Assembly: GCA_043747555.1 (NCBI GenBank)
Contig: JAYTOY010000084.1
Coordinates: forward strand, 36,094 to 100,093
Origin: JAYWDA01 sp043747555
Lineage (GTDB): Bacteria > Bdellovibrionota > Bdellovibrionia > Bdellovibrionales > Bdellovibrionaceae
Length of the DNA stretch: 64,000 nucleotides
Direction of reading: 5' to 3'
Of this stretch, positions 26,175-34,820 are shown one piece after another. The notes beneath the pieces are model-generated. The model was not told the origin of the DNA. It saw only the letters and a program-made list of their open reading frames with translations, and did not search any database. A program made the position numbers and the translations under genes. Position 1 is the first letter of the stretch. Every line of letters begins with the position of its first letter.

Positions 26175-26429
26175 TTAAGTTAAACGACTGCGACGACCGG
26201 CAACAAGTCGGTATACAAAAAGAATCAACATAGCTCCTAAGACCGACGCAATGAGTCCTGCCGGTTCACCTTGAGTGTATAATCCCATGGAAGCACCTAA
26301 CCAGTTGGCAACAAAAGATCCAGCAATACCCAATAGAATGGTAACAATAGAGCCACCTGGGTCATTTCCTGGCATCAAAAACTTTGCAATCGCACCAACT
26401 ATCAAACCTATAACTATCGCCCAAATCAT
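26175..26429 (-). CDS. GlsB/YeaQ/YmgE-family membrane protein
   Basis: An 84-residue, three-helix membrane protein with the family pattern GAIAKFLMPGNDPGGSIVTILLGIAGSFVANWLG (residues about 12-46). Members of this transglycosylase-associated family are linked to stress response, but their biochemical role is not established. AAGGAGG lies five bases before the ATG. It lies 28 bases upstream of the small secreted protein gene. Confidence 0.9.
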   Translation of the reverse strand: MIWAIVIGLIVGAIAKFLMPGNDPGGSIVTILLGIAGSFVANWLGASMGLYTQGEPAGLIASVLGAMLILFVYRLVAGRRSRLT

Positions 26430-26526
26430 AAGACCTCCTTCGTTTGCTTTAGATTTCTAAAGTGTCCATAACTTACCCATAAAGTCCCAAAAAAGGTTTT
26501 TAGATCTGTGACAACTTAATGACGAT

Positions 26527-27037
26527 TTACACACAAGTGACCATCGCCTGCGTAGCGAACCTGTTACCACCGTAGCGGGTGTGATCCCGTTCTTTAGTAT
26601 ATCTAAATTTATTGTGTTGCGAACATAGGATTCTTAAATTGCTAGCAGAGTTATCACCGCCAGCCCATACAGGCTGTATATGATCAATTTCCAAAAAGCG
26701 AACACTTCCACAAATTTTATTCGTCTGCGGATCTTTAAACTGGCAGCACTTGTCGTTAGCAAAAATAGTCTTTCGAAGATTAGGCCTGATCGCTTCACGA
26801 GAGGGCGGAAGGGTTGATTTGATCAAATTACTTTTAGTCTCTTGAACTTGGCTTGGCCGTTTGATTTCAGTGCGTCGTTGGATATCTCTCTCAGCTAGAG
26901 CTGTGATAACATCAGCCCATTTGTTCTTTTGAAAAAGTCATCGTTAGGGTGACAGACTCGTTTTAGTGAATTCTTTCTTTTTCTTCTGTGATCACGGGGA
27001 GGCTTAATTCTTTAGCCAAGATAAACCAAAAATGGCT
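26527..27037 (-). pseudogene. Decayed HNH endonuclease gene (relic 1, C-terminal portion)
   Basis: The largest open part (26527-26937, first possible start TTG 26826) ends in an HNH domain: KCCQF...ICGS zinc cysteines, LEIDHIQPVWAGG and NLRILCSQHN. Reading upstream in other frames gives ILAKELSLPVITEEKE, an in-frame TAA, then ESVTLTMTFSKEQMG, then after a frame change WADVITALAERDIQRR. These blocks form a plausible colinear protein, so the gene has at least one stop, a deletion with a frameshift, and no recognisable N-terminus. The family resemblance to relic 2 and to Bdellovibrio HNH proteins is from memory of the family. Confidence 0.75.
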
Positions 27038-27052
27038 TCAAAAAATAATGCC

Positions 27053-27140
27053 TTGTGATTCAAGCTGAGAAACAAAGGTAATCACAAAAATCTACGTATT
27101 GCCATAAAAAGGCACTCTGTCTTTGAAAAGATCATCTTTT
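27053..27140 (+). other. Intergenic stem-loops before the PLD gene
   Basis: The space between the HNH relic and the two-HKD PLD gene holds TTGTGATT/AATCACAA (27053-27060 and 27080-27087) and the 15-base dyad AAAAGATCATCTTTT (27126-27140). No gene is seen here. The second dyad may be a weak terminator or operator. Confidence 0.3.
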
Positions 27141-27223
27141 TGGCGACAGCACGCGTATCGGGCTTTTGGCTTGGTATAAAGCTGGCAGCGTCCTTATTGA
27201 GATCAAATACTTTGGAGAAGCTT

Positions 27224-28633
27224 ATGAGCAAGTTATTGTTTAACATGGCGTTAGTATCGGGACTTTTATTGTCCCAAAATTCTTTCGCCGACAAAGTTAT
27301 TTTGCTAGAAAATGATCAAGATGCCCTCCAGGCCCGCGTCGATATTATCCAGCAGGCTAAGCATGAAATTATCGCCGAATATTTTTCCGTTTGGGATGAC
27401 GAACAGTCAATTGGAGCCATGGCATTGCTCCTTGAAGCTGCGCAACGTGGTATCCAGGTGAAAGTGATCGTTGATTCGTTATCTAATACAATTCCAAGAT
27501 CTATATTTGCGGCCCTCGAAAAGCGCGGGAAAGACAAACAGGGAAACCAAACTTTGCAAATTAAAGTCTACAATCCACTTCAATTTAATTTGTTATTGGC
27601 TACTCATCGAGATCATGCAAAAATGCTGATCGTCGACAGCCAACGAATCATATCTGGTGGGCGCAATGTCGGAGATAAATATTTCGGCTTAAATAAAGTG
27701 AGAAACTTTAATGATTTAGATTTTTTGGGCGAGGGTGATGTTGCCGTTCAAGCTCGAAGAAACTTTATGCAAGTCTGGAACAGTGATGTCGTTGCAAACC
27801 AAGAATTATATCAGTATACGGACAAGAATTTAGATCCCCAAAGTTGTTTGTCTGCAGGAGATCGCGACCATTGTGAATTTGTTCGTCAAGACGCCTTCAA
27901 ACAGTTGGATTTAGCAGAAAAGCAAATGCTGAAGATCTTTCAAGAAATTATTAAGAAGCAAGATGACGACGTAGTTGAAAGTGGAACAAATAAAAATTGG
28001 CTTGAAAATATAAATTCAACCGTCACCGCTGAATTTATTTCCCAAGATCCTGAAGTCTTAAACAACAAACGTCATGATACCCTGACAGAGCGTCTTGCAG
28101 AAATTTTAAGCAGTGCGGAAATAGAAGCCAATATTATCACTCCGTACTTAATTCCTACGACGCGTCTGATGAGAATTTTTAAATCCCTACAAGAGCGAGG
28201 AATTAAAGTCAGAATTATTACAAACTCTTTGCAATCGACAGATAATCTATTTGCACAGGCTGGATATCGTGCCGCCAAAAAAGAGTTGATATCGTTAGGC
28301 ATTGAAATTTACGAATACAATGGGCCCGACACTGTCCATGCTAAAACCGCAGTGGTGGATGGCAAAGTGGCTTTGATTGGAACCTATAATATTGATCCAA
28401 GATCGGCCCACTTAAATCGTGAAATTGGAGTTAAAATTACAGATAGCGACGATAACAGAATTATCAATGAACTGACTCGAACGATTGAAAATTTTCGATC
28501 ACGATCAACTTTGGTTTCTAAAAATGGGGTTGAAATAACTAAGCCTGACGAGTTCAAAGGTGTTAGTAAGAAAAAGAAATTGGCCCTTAAAATTATTAAT
28601 TTATTATTGCCGCTGATTAAAAATCAGATCTAA
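27224..28633 (+). CDS. Secreted phospholipase-D / cardiolipin-synthase-like protein with two HKD motifs
   Basis: From ATG 27224 (GGAG upstream) a signal peptide ends near FAD. Two HKD motifs follow, HRDHAKMLIVDSQRIISGGRN and VHAKTAVVDGKVALIGTYN (each about 20 residues), as in PLD/cardiolipin synthase proteins that move or cleave phosphatidyl groups. The export signal argues for a secreted or periplasmic lipase rather than a biosynthetic synthase. It is unlike the short PLD nuclease at 25.2 kb. A function in prey-membrane turnover is inferred. Confidence 0.88.
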   Translation: MSKLLFNMALVSGLLLSQNSFADKVILLENDQDALQARVDIIQQAKHEIIAEYFSVWDDEQSIGAMALLLEAAQRGIQVKVIVDSLSNTIPRSIFAALEKRGKDKQGNQTLQIKVYNPLQFNLLLATHRDHAKMLIVDSQRIISGGRNVGDKYFGLNKVRNFNDLDFLGEGDVAVQARRNFMQVWNSDVVANQELYQYTDKNLDPQSCLSAGDRDHCEFVRQDAFKQLDLAEKQMLKIFQEIIKKQDDDVVESGTNKNWLENINSTVTAEFISQDPEVLNNKRHDTLTERLAEILSSAEIEANIITPYLIPTTRLMRIFKSLQERGIKVRIITNSLQSTDNLFAQAGYRAAKKELISLGIEIYEYNGPDTVHAKTAVVDGKVALIGTYNIDPRSAHLNREIGVKITDSDDNRIINELTRTIENFRSRSTLVSKNGVEITKPDEFKGVSKKKKLALKIINLLLPLIKNQI

Positions 28634-28655
28634 CTTTAAAAATAAGGAAGCTAAG

Positions 28656-28988
28656 ATGGGATTTAAAAACTTTACGATTTTCATGCTACTTTTAGTCGGA
28701 ATTCAAAGCCAATCTTTGGCCTCCATCCAGTGTGAAGCCCAGTTGCCTTATAACGATTCGCCGAAGTTAGTTCTAAATTTTGAAAGCAAGGATCCAAAAA
28801 CTGTTTTCATTCCTGGAACAGCCATCCTGATCAGCACAAAAATCAATTCTGCCACTCGTGAAATGTGTATCGTGACCACCTCAAGTGTTGAATTTTTGGC
28901 ATCAGTTTGTGGTCAAAGCCAAGCGCTGACGCTAAAAATGAAGACAGACGCAGATGGCTTTATCACAATTAAATGTCGGTCGAATTAA
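28656..28988 (+). CDS. Small secreted cysteine-containing protein
   Basis: A 110-residue protein with a signal peptide (through SLAS) and a mature part with four cysteines spaced for two disulfides (QCEAQ, MCIV, VCGQ, KCRS). AAGGA precedes the ATG. It follows the PLD gene by 22 bases and may be co-transcribed with it. No family recognised; an inhibitor or carrier for the PLD enzyme is possible but unsupported. Confidence 0.7.
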   Translation: MGFKNFTIFMLLLVGIQSQSLASIQCEAQLPYNDSPKLVLNFESKDPKTVFIPGTAILISTKINSATREMCIVTTSSVEFLASVCGQSQALTLKMKTDADGFITIKCRSN

Positions 28989-29021
28989 TTTTTTTTCATA
29001 TTCCTCCTTCGATGCCACTGT

Positions 29022-29049
29022 TGGCTTTACAAACCTGTAAATTATGCAG
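29022..29049 (+). promoter_or_regulatory. Candidate sigma-70 promoter
   Basis: TTGGCT and TATGCA with 16 bases between, about 70 bases before the lipoprotein gene at 29118. Confidence 0.3.
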
Positions 29050-29117
29050 ATCACACAGCTCCAGAGCCCCCTCAATTCCAATTGCTGTGGCCCTGTCCTT
29101 GCTGTAGTTAGGGGCCT

Positions 29118-29972
29118 ATGGCGTTGATTTATCAGCTTCTGATGGCAGTCTTATTTATAGCGACCTTAAGTTGTCAGGGGCAAAAAGCTTCTGATCGTGA
29201 TCCATTAGCCGACGCCAATCAAAAAATTGACCGAGGAGATTATGACGGTGCTATTGCGGCCCTTGAAGAGTTGCAAACCAGAGACACGCGCCCCGTTGTT
29301 AAATCAGCTCTGGCTTCAGCCTATGCGGGCCGAGCAGGTTTGAAGATTGAAAAACTTTGGAACTTCGTAAAAACTTTGAATTCTCCGCCAGTCACCGAAG
29401 AGTCCGTCAAAAGCAGTCCCGATTTTTTACAGAGCAAAGATTTGATTTCTAAAAATGCCTTAATTCTTGGAAAAAATTCTGAAAACGAGCTGGATCAGTT
29501 AGCAAAATCAATGGCGGCTTTTCAGTCGTACCGACAAAAAATAGAAAGCCTTCCTTATATTGCGCTGAATAAACGACATGATCTAAGGCGGGGCGCTGCC
29601 GTCTTAAAAGGGGCCGAGACTAAGGGTGCCCATCTTTATCGAGCTATTTTAAATTTAGTTTACTTAAGATCTGATTTACAAGATGGGTTTAAGTATTGGG
29701 AAGACGTTAATACGGAGCTTAAAAAGCTTGATGTAGGCGATCGTAAAAATCCCAAAAATAAACAGATTTTATGTTCGATCAAAATATCTGAGTTTCAAGA
29801 TTGGCTCGTCGGCCAATTTGAGCAAGTCTCTGAAATCAGTGATGACATTCGTTTTGCTTTTCCGTCCAAAGCCAAAGAGATGATTGCTTTTGATAAATCT
29901 GTTAAGAAGTATCAAGAAGAAGTCCCACGCCTTGAACATACTTTGTTTCCAAATTCTAAGGAATGCCGATGA
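29118..29972 (+). CDS. Probable lipoprotein with N-terminal TPR-like repeat
   Basis: A lipobox (FIATLSC, Cys19) is followed by a TPR-like pair (DANQKIDRGDYDGAIAALEEL) and a long helical region. AGGGG lies before the ATG. It starts a three-gene set with 4-base overlaps (29118-31560) that also encodes an outer-membrane-like protein and a small membrane protein, so it may be an assembly or stabilising partner of these. No enzymatic motif. Confidence 0.75.
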   Translation: MALIYQLLMAVLFIATLSCQGQKASDRDPLADANQKIDRGDYDGAIAALEELQTRDTRPVVKSALASAYAGRAGLKIEKLWNFVKTLNSPPVTEESVKSSPDFLQSKDLISKNALILGKNSENELDQLAKSMAAFQSYRQKIESLPYIALNKRHDLRRGAAVLKGAETKGAHLYRAILNLVYLRSDLQDGFKYWEDVNTELKKLDVGDRKNPKNKQILCSIKISEFQDWLVGQFEQVSEISDDIRFAFPSKAKEMIAFDKSVKKYQEEVPRLEHTLFPNSKECR

Positions 29973-31012
29973 AGGCAGCGGGATTTTTTATTTTATTAGC
30001 TTTGGCTTTGTCGGCACAAGCCATTGAGGTGCCAAGATCAATTCCCCTGGGGACATCGGATTTTACACATCGATCGTTAGGAACAACCTGCTTTGCGATG
30101 GACGCCGTTGTTGACGGCCTTCCTTGCAATCCCGCATTCGCCGCTAAAGAGCGTCGGGCCCAGCTGCAAACCCATATTTTTTTCGGAAATAATGTTTCGT
30201 ATGCTCAAGATGTGAATGACATTTTAAACAATCAAACCAGTCAAAAAAACGTTGAACATTTATTTAATCAAACACGCAGTTCTGAAATGGAAGCCAACGT
30301 CGAGGCGGGTTTTCTCACTGAAAAATTCGGCATCAGTTTTTCTCCGTATCGCCTTTCTTATTATTCTTTGATTCGAAATAGTTCCTTACCGGTGATCACT
30401 TTATACGCGGGACAAGAGCAGGTGATTCGCACGCAGCTTGCCACCTACGTCCAAGAGGATTTTTATTTTGGTTTGCAGCTGCGGGCTGTTCAGCGAAGAT
30501 TTATTCTATCCGAATTCACCTTAACAGATGCCCTCGTGGAAAATAGCCAAGAAGATATTTTTCGAGTGCGAGAGCAAAAGGCTTTGTATTTTGAGCCTGG
30601 TCTTTTGTGGACTCCCGAAGGAAAAGAGTGGAATCCGCAAGTCTCTTTAACAGTCACTCAATTAGGTGCCGTCGATAAAAAATATACAGAGCTACCGGCC
30701 AGTCCTGAAGCTCATCTTGGAACTTCTGTTAAGCCGCCCATCACTTACGGAGAGCTTGAGTTAGGGACGACATTCACCGCGCAATCTCGTTATGAAAAGT
30801 GGACAAATTTAATCCGTCTTGGCGTCAGCTATAAGTTGGGAGCCACTCAGTACGTGGCTAGTGCCACTGAAAACCAATACGACTTAGCTTTTTTGCTTCA
30901 CTACAAAGGTGTTCGCGGTGGCCTGACCTATGATTTTAGAAAATTCGTTAATTTGATCGGGGACAGCGATGAAGTTCGTACCATCTACACCCAGATTGGC
31001 ATCGAGATATGA
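29969..31012 (+). CDS. Predicted outer-membrane protein
   Basis: I start at ATG 29969, six bases after AAGGA and overlapping the previous TGA; the in-frame ATG 29963 touches the ribosome-binding site. A signal peptide (MKAAGFFILLALALSAQA) precedes 330 residues with alternating beta-strand patterns (YFGLQLRAVQRRFI, LRLGVSYKLG-like stretches) suggesting a 12-14-strand barrel. Two cysteines near residue 40 may form a small disulfide loop. No named family. Confidence 0.7.
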   Translation: MKAAGFFILLALALSAQAIEVPRSIPLGTSDFTHRSLGTTCFAMDAVVDGLPCNPAFAAKERRAQLQTHIFFGNNVSYAQDVNDILNNQTSQKNVEHLFNQTRSSEMEANVEAGFLTEKFGISFSPYRLSYYSLIRNSSLPVITLYAGQEQVIRTQLATYVQEDFYFGLQLRAVQRRFILSEFTLTDALVENSQEDIFRVREQKALYFEPGLLWTPEGKEWNPQVSLTVTQLGAVDKKYTELPASPEAHLGTSVKPPITYGELELGTTFTAQSRYEKWTNLIRLGVSYKLGATQYVASATENQYDLAFLLHYKGVRGGLTYDFRKFVNLIGDSDEVRTIYTQIGIEI

Positions 31013-31560
31013 AGATAATTTTATGCATAATGCTTAGCCTGGTGTCGTTTTCAGCTTTGGCTGAGGACCAATTTTATCAAGGCCCGGCTGAGTGGAGTTC
31101 ATTTAATAAATTTATGGAAAAAAAAGAACAAGAAGATCGTATTGCTGGTGTCAGCTATATGATCTCTGGGGCTGTTGCGACCATCGGGGGAGCTGTTGGA
31201 TATTATTCCTCGCAGGATTCTTTCAGTCGCGGCCTTTATGCCGTGGCCCAATCTGTGGGCGTTGCAGCCATTGGTTACGGGGCCACTTTTTACTTTGTCG
31301 GAAATGAATACACTTCCTTTTATCGAGCTATCGATGGCGCTCATATTTCGGCCGTCCAAAAGTCAGAAATTCTTAAAAGATTTTTGGATCAAGAGCGAGC
31401 TGAACATGATCGTCGCCGCTGGATCAAAGTGGCCACGCATTCACTGATTGCCGCCGGCAATTTCTACAGTGCTAGTCGTGATGAAGATCGCAATATCCGC
31501 GGCATTCTAAATTTTCTTGGGATCGTCAATGTCGCGATGGCGATCACCTATTCTTTTTAA
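31009..31560 (+). CDS. Small envelope protein with two membrane-like segments
   Basis: A signal peptide (through ALA) is followed by two glycine/alanine-rich hydrophobic stretches (about residues 47-66 and 72-95), a charged helix (EILKRFLDQERAEHDRRRW) and a final hydrophobic segment ending in YSF. It overlaps the previous gene by four bases and the convergent gene by four bases at the stop (TTAA shared by both). Unknown function; probably partners the barrel protein before it. Confidence 0.7.
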   Translation: MKIILCIMLSLVSFSALAEDQFYQGPAEWSSFNKFMEKKEQEDRIAGVSYMISGAVATIGGAVGYYSSQDSFSRGLYAVAQSVGVAAIGYGATFYFVGNEYTSFYRAIDGAHISAVQKSEILKRFLDQERAEHDRRRWIKVATHSLIAAGNFYSASRDEDRNIRGILNFLGIVNVAMAITYSF

Positions 31561-32330
31561 AAATAAATTTTAACGCCAGCCCGGCTGCCACTTCGAATCG
31601 TTGAAGTTTCAACAAAGGGAGTGATGGTGGATTTTATGATTTCATAATCTCGATAAGCCGCGCCAAATATCCGTAGAGCCTTAAAATCAATAAAAATTCC
31701 GGCTTCACTGATTGAGCCCGCAATTTCTTCTTTAGCGATGTCATTGGTTGAAGAGATATAGATCCGGTGAAACCCATCAATTCCGAAGTATTTCATTAAA
31801 TACAGCTGCAGTGAAACCTGCCCAAACTGATTTTTGTAATCTTTTGGTGTGTCGGAGTTGCTGTAGGTCCTTGTTCGCTGACCAAAGTGCAATGCTAAAT
31901 AACTACTTTGAATGGATTCGCCAAAAAGTCTTAAATTCAACATGCCACTCAAATCGTTCAGTTTTTCTTGGGGATTATTTTCATAATCGACCGTCAGGCC
32001 AACAATGTGCGCATGCGCTGTCACCGAGCCATCAACTGATGTAAAGCTATTTTGTGTCTTGGGCACATCGATATCTCGGAGGTAGGATTTATACGCTGCG
32101 CTGACCATCGCTTCATAGGGCGACGCCGAATTCAGTGATAACCATAAATCCATCATACGATTGCGATCCTTAGTATCGAGCCAATCCTGCAGAGTCCATC
32201 TTTTGGCTTCACGGTTGCTAGCTCTGCGTCCAAAGTCGTTATTGGCTCCTGAGGGCTCTCCTTGCGCCTGTAATGACGTGATAAGAAGGCTTGCTGCAAT
32301 CGTCATCAAGGTCTTGGAAACAAATGCCAT
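31557..32330 (-). CDS. Secreted protein, possible outer-membrane barrel
   Basis: From ATG 32330 (GGAGG five bases upstream) there is a signal peptide ending near LQAQG, a polar helical section (residues 30-90, REAKRWTLQDWLDTKDRNR) and a strand-rich second half ending SRAGVKIYF with a C-terminal Phe. This suggests a periplasmic plug or arm plus a barrel. I recognise no family. It is divergent from lgt. Confidence 0.7.
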   Translation of the reverse strand: MAFVSKTLMTIAASLLITSLQAQGEPSGANNDFGRRASNREAKRWTLQDWLDTKDRNRMMDLWLSLNSASPYEAMVSAAYKSYLRDIDVPKTQNSFTSVDGSVTAHAHIVGLTVDYENNPQEKLNDLSGMLNLRLFGESIQSSYLALHFGQRTRTYSNSDTPKDYKNQFGQVSLQLYLMKYFGIDGFHRIYISSTNDIAKEEIAGSISEAGIFIDFKALRIFGAAYRDYEIIKSTITPFVETSTIRSGSRAGVKIYF

Positions 32331-32391
32331 AAGGACCTCCCAGTCTTCATTTTGCGCTTGAAAAGCTTCTTGAGCGAAGATTTTCAACTTG

Positions 32392-32406
32392 CTCTCAAAT
32401 TGAGAG
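32392..32406. promoter_or_regulatory. Perfect dyad between divergent genes
   Basis: CTCTCAAATTGAGAG is a 15-base perfect dyad in the 155-base region between lgt and the divergent secreted-protein gene; a candidate regulator site. Confidence 0.3.
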
Positions 32407-32457
32407 ATTGCTTAAATCACACAGTGGCCAGAATGCGTGACATTCCAGCCTCACACA

Positions 32458-32472
32458 GTCTTATTTTAAGAC
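32458..32472. promoter_or_regulatory. Second dyad just upstream of lgt
   Basis: GTCTTATTTTAAGAC is a 15-base dyad ending 13 bases before the lgt start and directly before its AAGGGG site. It could be an operator or a small leader hairpin. Confidence 0.3.
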
Positions 32473-32485
32473 ATAAGGGGATTTC

Positions 32486-33592
32486 ATGATTCACGATTTC
32501 GATCCAGTCCTGTTGCATATTTCCGGTGATATCGGAATTCGCTGGTATGGGCTTTCCTATATTTTGGGATTTATAGCAGCTTACCTCGTGATCAGTTGGC
32601 TGGGCGATCGCCAGAAGGCGGGATTGAGCAGTGAAATGGTCAGTGACTTGATCACTTACTTGGCGCTTGGAACCATTATTGGTGGTCGTCTTGGATATGT
32701 TTTTTTCTACAGCCCAGAACTGCTGACAAAATTTAAACCTGAAATTCCTTACTGGGGAGTTTTAGCGGTGAATGAAGGCGGCATGGCCAGTCATGGCGGT
32801 ATTATTGGAATTGTGATTGCTGCTTGGTTATTTGTCCGAAAATCTGGAATTAATTTTACATATCTTTTAGACTTGTGCGCCGTCGGTGGACCTTTGGGCG
32901 TTTTCTTTGGACGCATTGCTAATTTTATCAATGGTGAATTGGTCGGAAGACCCGCGCCCGCCGACTTGCCATGGGCCGTGAAATTTCCTAGCGATCTTTA
33001 CTTGTGGCCCAAGCGAATGCCTGAAAGACTAGAGAGCCTTAGTTCAGTGGTCGAAAAAATCAATGTCGAGCAATTAAAAAAAGAGTCCGGTATTGATCTT
33101 ACTTCCGTTGACATCAATCCCAGCCAATGGCTGGAGTCCGTTCATAATATGCGAAATGATGTCATGGCAAATCAACACGTCTTAAGCACCCTTGATGCCA
33201 TTGTTAGACAAATTCAGCATGGCAATACAGCCCTTCGTGACGCTTTAGGGCCTTTTCTCGTGGCCCGCCATCCATCACAATTGTACGCCGCTCTTTTTGA
33301 AGGTTTATTTTTATTTTTAATTTTATTTTTCTTATGGCGAAAATCTCGAAGACCAGGGTTTATTGCAGGATGCTTCTTAATTTTTTATGCGATCTTTAGA
33401 ATCTCTGACGAGTATTTTAGAATGCCAGATGATCATCTTGGTTTTCAAATATTTGGACTGACAAGGGGTCAGTTATTAAGTATCGGCATGTTGGCTTTAG
33501 GATTTATTTTTTCGTTTGTTTGGGCCAAATCCAGCGCTTTTGTCGTGCAAGGTTGGGGGCGAGTTCAAAGCATTAAGATCGGGCGAAAATAG
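32486..33592 (+). CDS. lgt: Prolipoprotein diacylglyceryl transferase Lgt, with large insertion
   Basis: The Lgt signature GRIANFINGELVGRP (about residues 143-157) and the HPSQLYAALFEG motif (about 261) are clear, with seven predicted membrane helices. Lgt adds diacylglycerol to the lipobox cysteine, the first step for the many lipoproteins in this window. The protein has 368 residues against about 260-300 in most bacteria; the excess is a charged block of about 90 residues between the signature and HPSQLY, on the periplasmic side. The gene overlaps hisS tail-to-tail by 20 bases. Confidence 0.95.
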   Translation: MIHDFDPVLLHISGDIGIRWYGLSYILGFIAAYLVISWLGDRQKAGLSSEMVSDLITYLALGTIIGGRLGYVFFYSPELLTKFKPEIPYWGVLAVNEGGMASHGGIIGIVIAAWLFVRKSGINFTYLLDLCAVGGPLGVFFGRIANFINGELVGRPAPADLPWAVKFPSDLYLWPKRMPERLESLSSVVEKINVEQLKKESGIDLTSVDINPSQWLESVHNMRNDVMANQHVLSTLDAIVRQIQHGNTALRDALGPFLVARHPSQLYAALFEGLFLFLILFFLWRKSRRPGFIAGCFLIFYAIFRISDEYFRMPDDHLGFQIFGLTRGQLLSIGMLALGFIFSFVWAKSSAFVVQGWGRVQSIKIGRK

Positions 33593-34820
33593 CCAATAAC
33601 TCGTTTTGGGAGAGGGGCTTTTGCTCTCCCGATTCTAAATCTTTTAACATCACCGTCGAGGTTTTAACTTCAGCCTCACCAATAATCACTGCATATCTGG
33701 CACCAGTGGTGGCGGCCTTTTTCATTTTTTTCCCCATATTTCCACCCCAGGGAATTTCACAAATTAAACCCAAGGCTCGAACTTGGTGCGCCACTTGTAG
33801 AATTGTGCCTTCTCCAATTTCATCGGCGCCTACAAAGGCCACTTTTAAACCAGGCGCAGGAAGTTTTTCTTTTGGCACTAAATCCATCAAGCGATCAATT
33901 CCTGCGGCCCAGCCGACACCTGCCGTTTTAGGTCCGCCCATGGTTTCAATCAATCCATCATAGCGGCCACCGGCAAGAAGAGTGCCTTGAGCGCCTAAAT
34001 TTTCTGTGACGAATTCAAAGACCGTATGACAGTAATAATCAATTCCGCGAACTAATTTTGGATTCACTTGAAAAGAAATTCCCAAATCTTTTAAACCTTT
34101 TTGAACTTTATCAAAAAATAACTTTGATTCTGTATTTAAAAAATCTTGAAACAAGGGCGCGCCGGCGACGAGTTTTTTATCGCCTTCATCTTTTGAATCA
34201 AGAATTCTTAAGGGATTCTTTTTAAGTCGCACCTGGCTGTCGGCTGAAAGTTGGCTTTCAAATGGCGTAAAATACTGCACTAGGCTTTCACGATATTTAG
34301 CTCGCGATTCTTTATCCCCTAAGGTGTTAATTTCAAGGCGACAATTTTTATGCAGATCTAAAGTTTTCAGAAAATCCCAGGCAAGGGATAAAACTTCGAC
34401 GTCGGCCATGGCTGACTCCGAGCCCATATATTCAACACCTAATTGGTAGAACTGCCGGTAGCGACCTTTTTGTGGGCGCTCATAGCGAAACATGGGACCT
34501 GAATAAAAAAACTTAAGGGGCAGGGACTGCGCTAAACCTTCGGAAATAAAAGCTCGGGCGACACCGGCCGTTCCTTCAGGTCGAAGAGTGATGGACTCGC
34601 CACCACGATCTTTGAAATCATAAGTTTCTTTGCTGACCATGTCTGAACTTTCACCTAATGTGCGGTGAAAGACTTCCGAGAATTCAAAAATGGGCGTTTC
34701 AATTTCAGAAAAGCCATAGGTCATCGCTGCCTTATAAGCAGTTTCTTCAATAAAGCGATAAGCCTTAGTTTGTTCTGGAAGAAGATCGCGAGTGCCGCGG
34801 GCCGGTTGAAGTTTGCTCAT
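33573..34820 (-). CDS. hisS: Histidyl-tRNA synthetase
   Basis: The 415-residue class II synthetase shows motif 1/2 features (ARGTRDLLP, TLRPEGTAGVARAF, FYSGPMFRYERPQKGRYRQFYQLG), the histidine loop VRGIDYYCHTVFEF and the GGRYDGL segment. It charges tRNA-His. The C-terminal anticodon-binding domain is complete. No strong ribosome-binding site is seen before the ATG. Confidence 0.97.
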   Translation of the reverse strand: MSKLQPARGTRDLLPEQTKAYRFIEETAYKAAMTYGFSEIETPIFEFSEVFHRTLGESSDMVSKETYDFKDRGGESITLRPEGTAGVARAFISEGLAQSLPLKFFYSGPMFRYERPQKGRYRQFYQLGVEYMGSESAMADVEVLSLAWDFLKTLDLHKNCRLEINTLGDKESRAKYRESLVQYFTPFESQLSADSQVRLKKNPLRILDSKDEGDKKLVAGAPLFQDFLNTESKLFFDKVQKGLKDLGISFQVNPKLVRGIDYYCHTVFEFVTENLGAQGTLLAGGRYDGLIETMGGPKTAGVGWAAGIDRLMDLVPKEKLPAPGLKVAFVGADEIGEGTILQVAHQVRALGLICEIPWGGNMGKKMKKAATTGARYAVIIGEAEVKTSTVMLKDLESGEQKPLSQNELLAIFARS

